DNA from: Lates calcarifer
Lineage: Eukaryota > Chordata > Actinopteri > Centropomidae
Length of the DNA stretch: 64,000 nucleotides
Reading direction: 5' to 3'
Assembly: GCF_001640805.2 (NCBI RefSeq)
Contig: NC_066852.1
Location: 11,930,194 to 11,994,193, forward strand
Positions 58,451 to 64,000 of the stretch are shown here, piece by piece. The notes beneath the pieces were generated by a model. The model did not search any database, was not told the origin of the DNA, and worked only from the letters and a program-made list of their open reading frames with translations. The translations under genes and the position numbers were made by a program. Numbering within the stretch: position 1 is the first letter of the stretch; every line of letters starts with the position of its first letter.

Positions 58451-60134
58451 TTTTTTGCATGGAGGTCATTATATGTTTTTCTCTTTTTTGCTAATAGGTT
58501 GCTATGAATGTAATGTTGATTTTCTGCAGCCAGCAGTAGCCAAAGCCCGTTTGGAGTAAGTGACCATCTAATGGCCTGAAGAACGTTTAACTGTTTTCTG
58601 GTCTTATTTTGGTTTGTGTTTTTTCTTGATACACCGACAGTGTTGTTAGATTTCTCTGATTGTTATCTGTCAGAAAGTATTTTTAATTTCTTTCCAGCTT
58701 CTCACAAAATAGATTTTTAAAAATTTCCTGTTGTGTTGGCTAAACTTTGGAGAAATATGATTTGAGTATTTGTTATGGAAAAAGATGCCACACTCTCTTT
58801 ATCAAGCTGTATTGTCCAGAACACTGTTTCACAAAACAATGTCAAAGCTAAGATGATTGTAACATCCATTTTAGGAACCCCAACTTAACACACCAACACT
58901 TTCAACCTTTCAATCATCCATTATCAGGAAACTGAACCCATATGAATGACAGTTTATCTCATCTCACAGTTCTGATTTTCCATCACATTCTTCTTAGACA
59001 GAAAATAGATTTTGGAATTGTATTTTATTACCTCCTGCGCCATCAAAAGAATTGCAGTCATGTCAGAGACCTCATCTTAAGGTCCAACATGGTCCTTTCC
59101 CTCCCTCTGCTGTGGAAAAAATGTGTTTACAGCTGCAGCCTGTCGGGGTTCATTTCTGAACAAGATTAATGTTCAATAAGATAACTGACAAATCAATTAA
59201 TTCATAAATTCAATTATCAATATCATCAATTATTATGATCCCCTTCACTGTGGTTGACTGAAATAACTGACATTTGTTAAATGTAAAATGTATTAGGTCT
59301 TTGGTGAGTCCTGCGTCATTAACCGTCATGTTGTCACACATTTAACACTAAAAGAAATACACATTTGTACTTTACAAGAGCCCGGAACCTGTTGATGACA
59401 CTTATGGTAATGGTGAATTTAAATTGTGTGGTTGTGTGATTCTGCTCTGATGAAGAGCCAATAATAATATCAGCCAAGTTTCTCAAAACCATAGCAATAA
59501 AGGCAATCCAAGCTTAGGGCTATATTAAGAGATGTTCAAGGCAAGATGAAAGAGACAAAAACACAAATGTGTAATTTTAGTAACGAGACAGAAAATGGAC
59601 TTCCACTTGCTGAAAAGAGACTAGTGAAAAATAATCAGTAAATCTTTTACTTGCAGCGCCTTGTTTTTCCCTTTGCAGTGAACTCCCTCCAGCTCCTCTG
59701 GGGGAAAGTGATGACAGCTGCTGCCTGTTCAGTAACAGCTAACTTAATTGTATCGTGGCACTGTTTCCAATGGGGAGACCAGAGTTAATTCCTGTTTGAA
59801 TGCAGAAACAGTTTGGTAAGGGCCCAGCCAAGCATGAAACACTTTGAACCGGTTACATTTTAATTGGCCTTGCCCCATGGGGGGAACTGAAGTGTGTTAT
59901 TGAGTTTGTGGGTGCTGGTTCCATGCAGTCAGCTGGTAGCACATGATCGCAGAACACCAAAGTGCTCAGTCTTCCTCTGATTGGAGCTGCTTGTGAAATT
60001 ACTGATATCTCGCACCTTCATCTCTGAAGCTCAAAATAGCTGGCAGAAAAATATATATTTCATGTCTCCAGAGAATGTGATTGTGTTTTCATCTTAGGAT
60101 TACTGCTCAGAATTGTGTTGTTTTGTCATCGGGA
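58451..60134. other. Intergenic spacer, rb1 to trpc2
   Basis: AT-rich sequence that presumably holds the trpc2 promoter near 59.6-60.1 kb. No TATA box or start site is convincing. The 58942-59169 open frame is unsupported. Confidence 0.45.
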
Positions 60135-63998
<3,864 letters not shown>

Positions 63999-64000
63999 CA

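Overview
This window is vertebrate nuclear DNA, almost certainly from a teleost fish. The genes are split into many short exons with canonical GT/AG borders. Introns are mostly 80-1000 bp. An intact trpc2 gene is present. Two copies of an interspersed repeat that I associate with percomorph fish introns occur at about 28.0 kb and 62.9 kb. I see no bacterial, viral or CRISPR features, and no novel multi-gene system; the content is ordinary vertebrate genes with some unusual details.

Layout. fam76b (+, 1196-4826) encodes a nuclear-speckle protein. taf1 (+, 9520-21994, 40 coding exons) encodes the largest TFIID subunit. A SLAIN-family microtubule plus-end gene (-, 26661-24001) lies tail-to-tail with taf1. 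An SLC6 Na+/Cl- coupled transporter gene (+, 28922-37386, 14 coding exons) is of amino-acid type, with its orthology left open. rb1 (+, 40468-57401, 27 coding exons) encodes the retinoblastoma protein. Its 7.8-kb intron 17 carries two intronless GPCR genes on the opposite strand: a P2Y10/GPR174-like receptor (47252-48244) and lpar6 (52242-53321). The 5' two-thirds or so of trpc2 (+, from about 60135) runs off the right edge.

For every multi-exon gene I rebuilt the coding sequence by hand from exon borders. Totals divide by three and phases agree: fam76b 334 aa, taf1 1994 aa, SLAIN-like 496 aa from the first ATG, SLC6 650 aa, rb1 913 aa, trpc2 about 675 aa before the edge. Internal borders should therefore be close to correct; transcription starts, UTR exons and N-termini are less certain.

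The genes do not form a pathway. RB is known to bind and inhibit TAF1, but their proximity here is most simply chance synteny. The points most worth following are the second receptor inside rb1 intron 17, the SLC6 transporter of unclear orthology, a perfect 26-bp inverted repeat after that transporter, and an rb1 promoter that appears to carry an E2F site.
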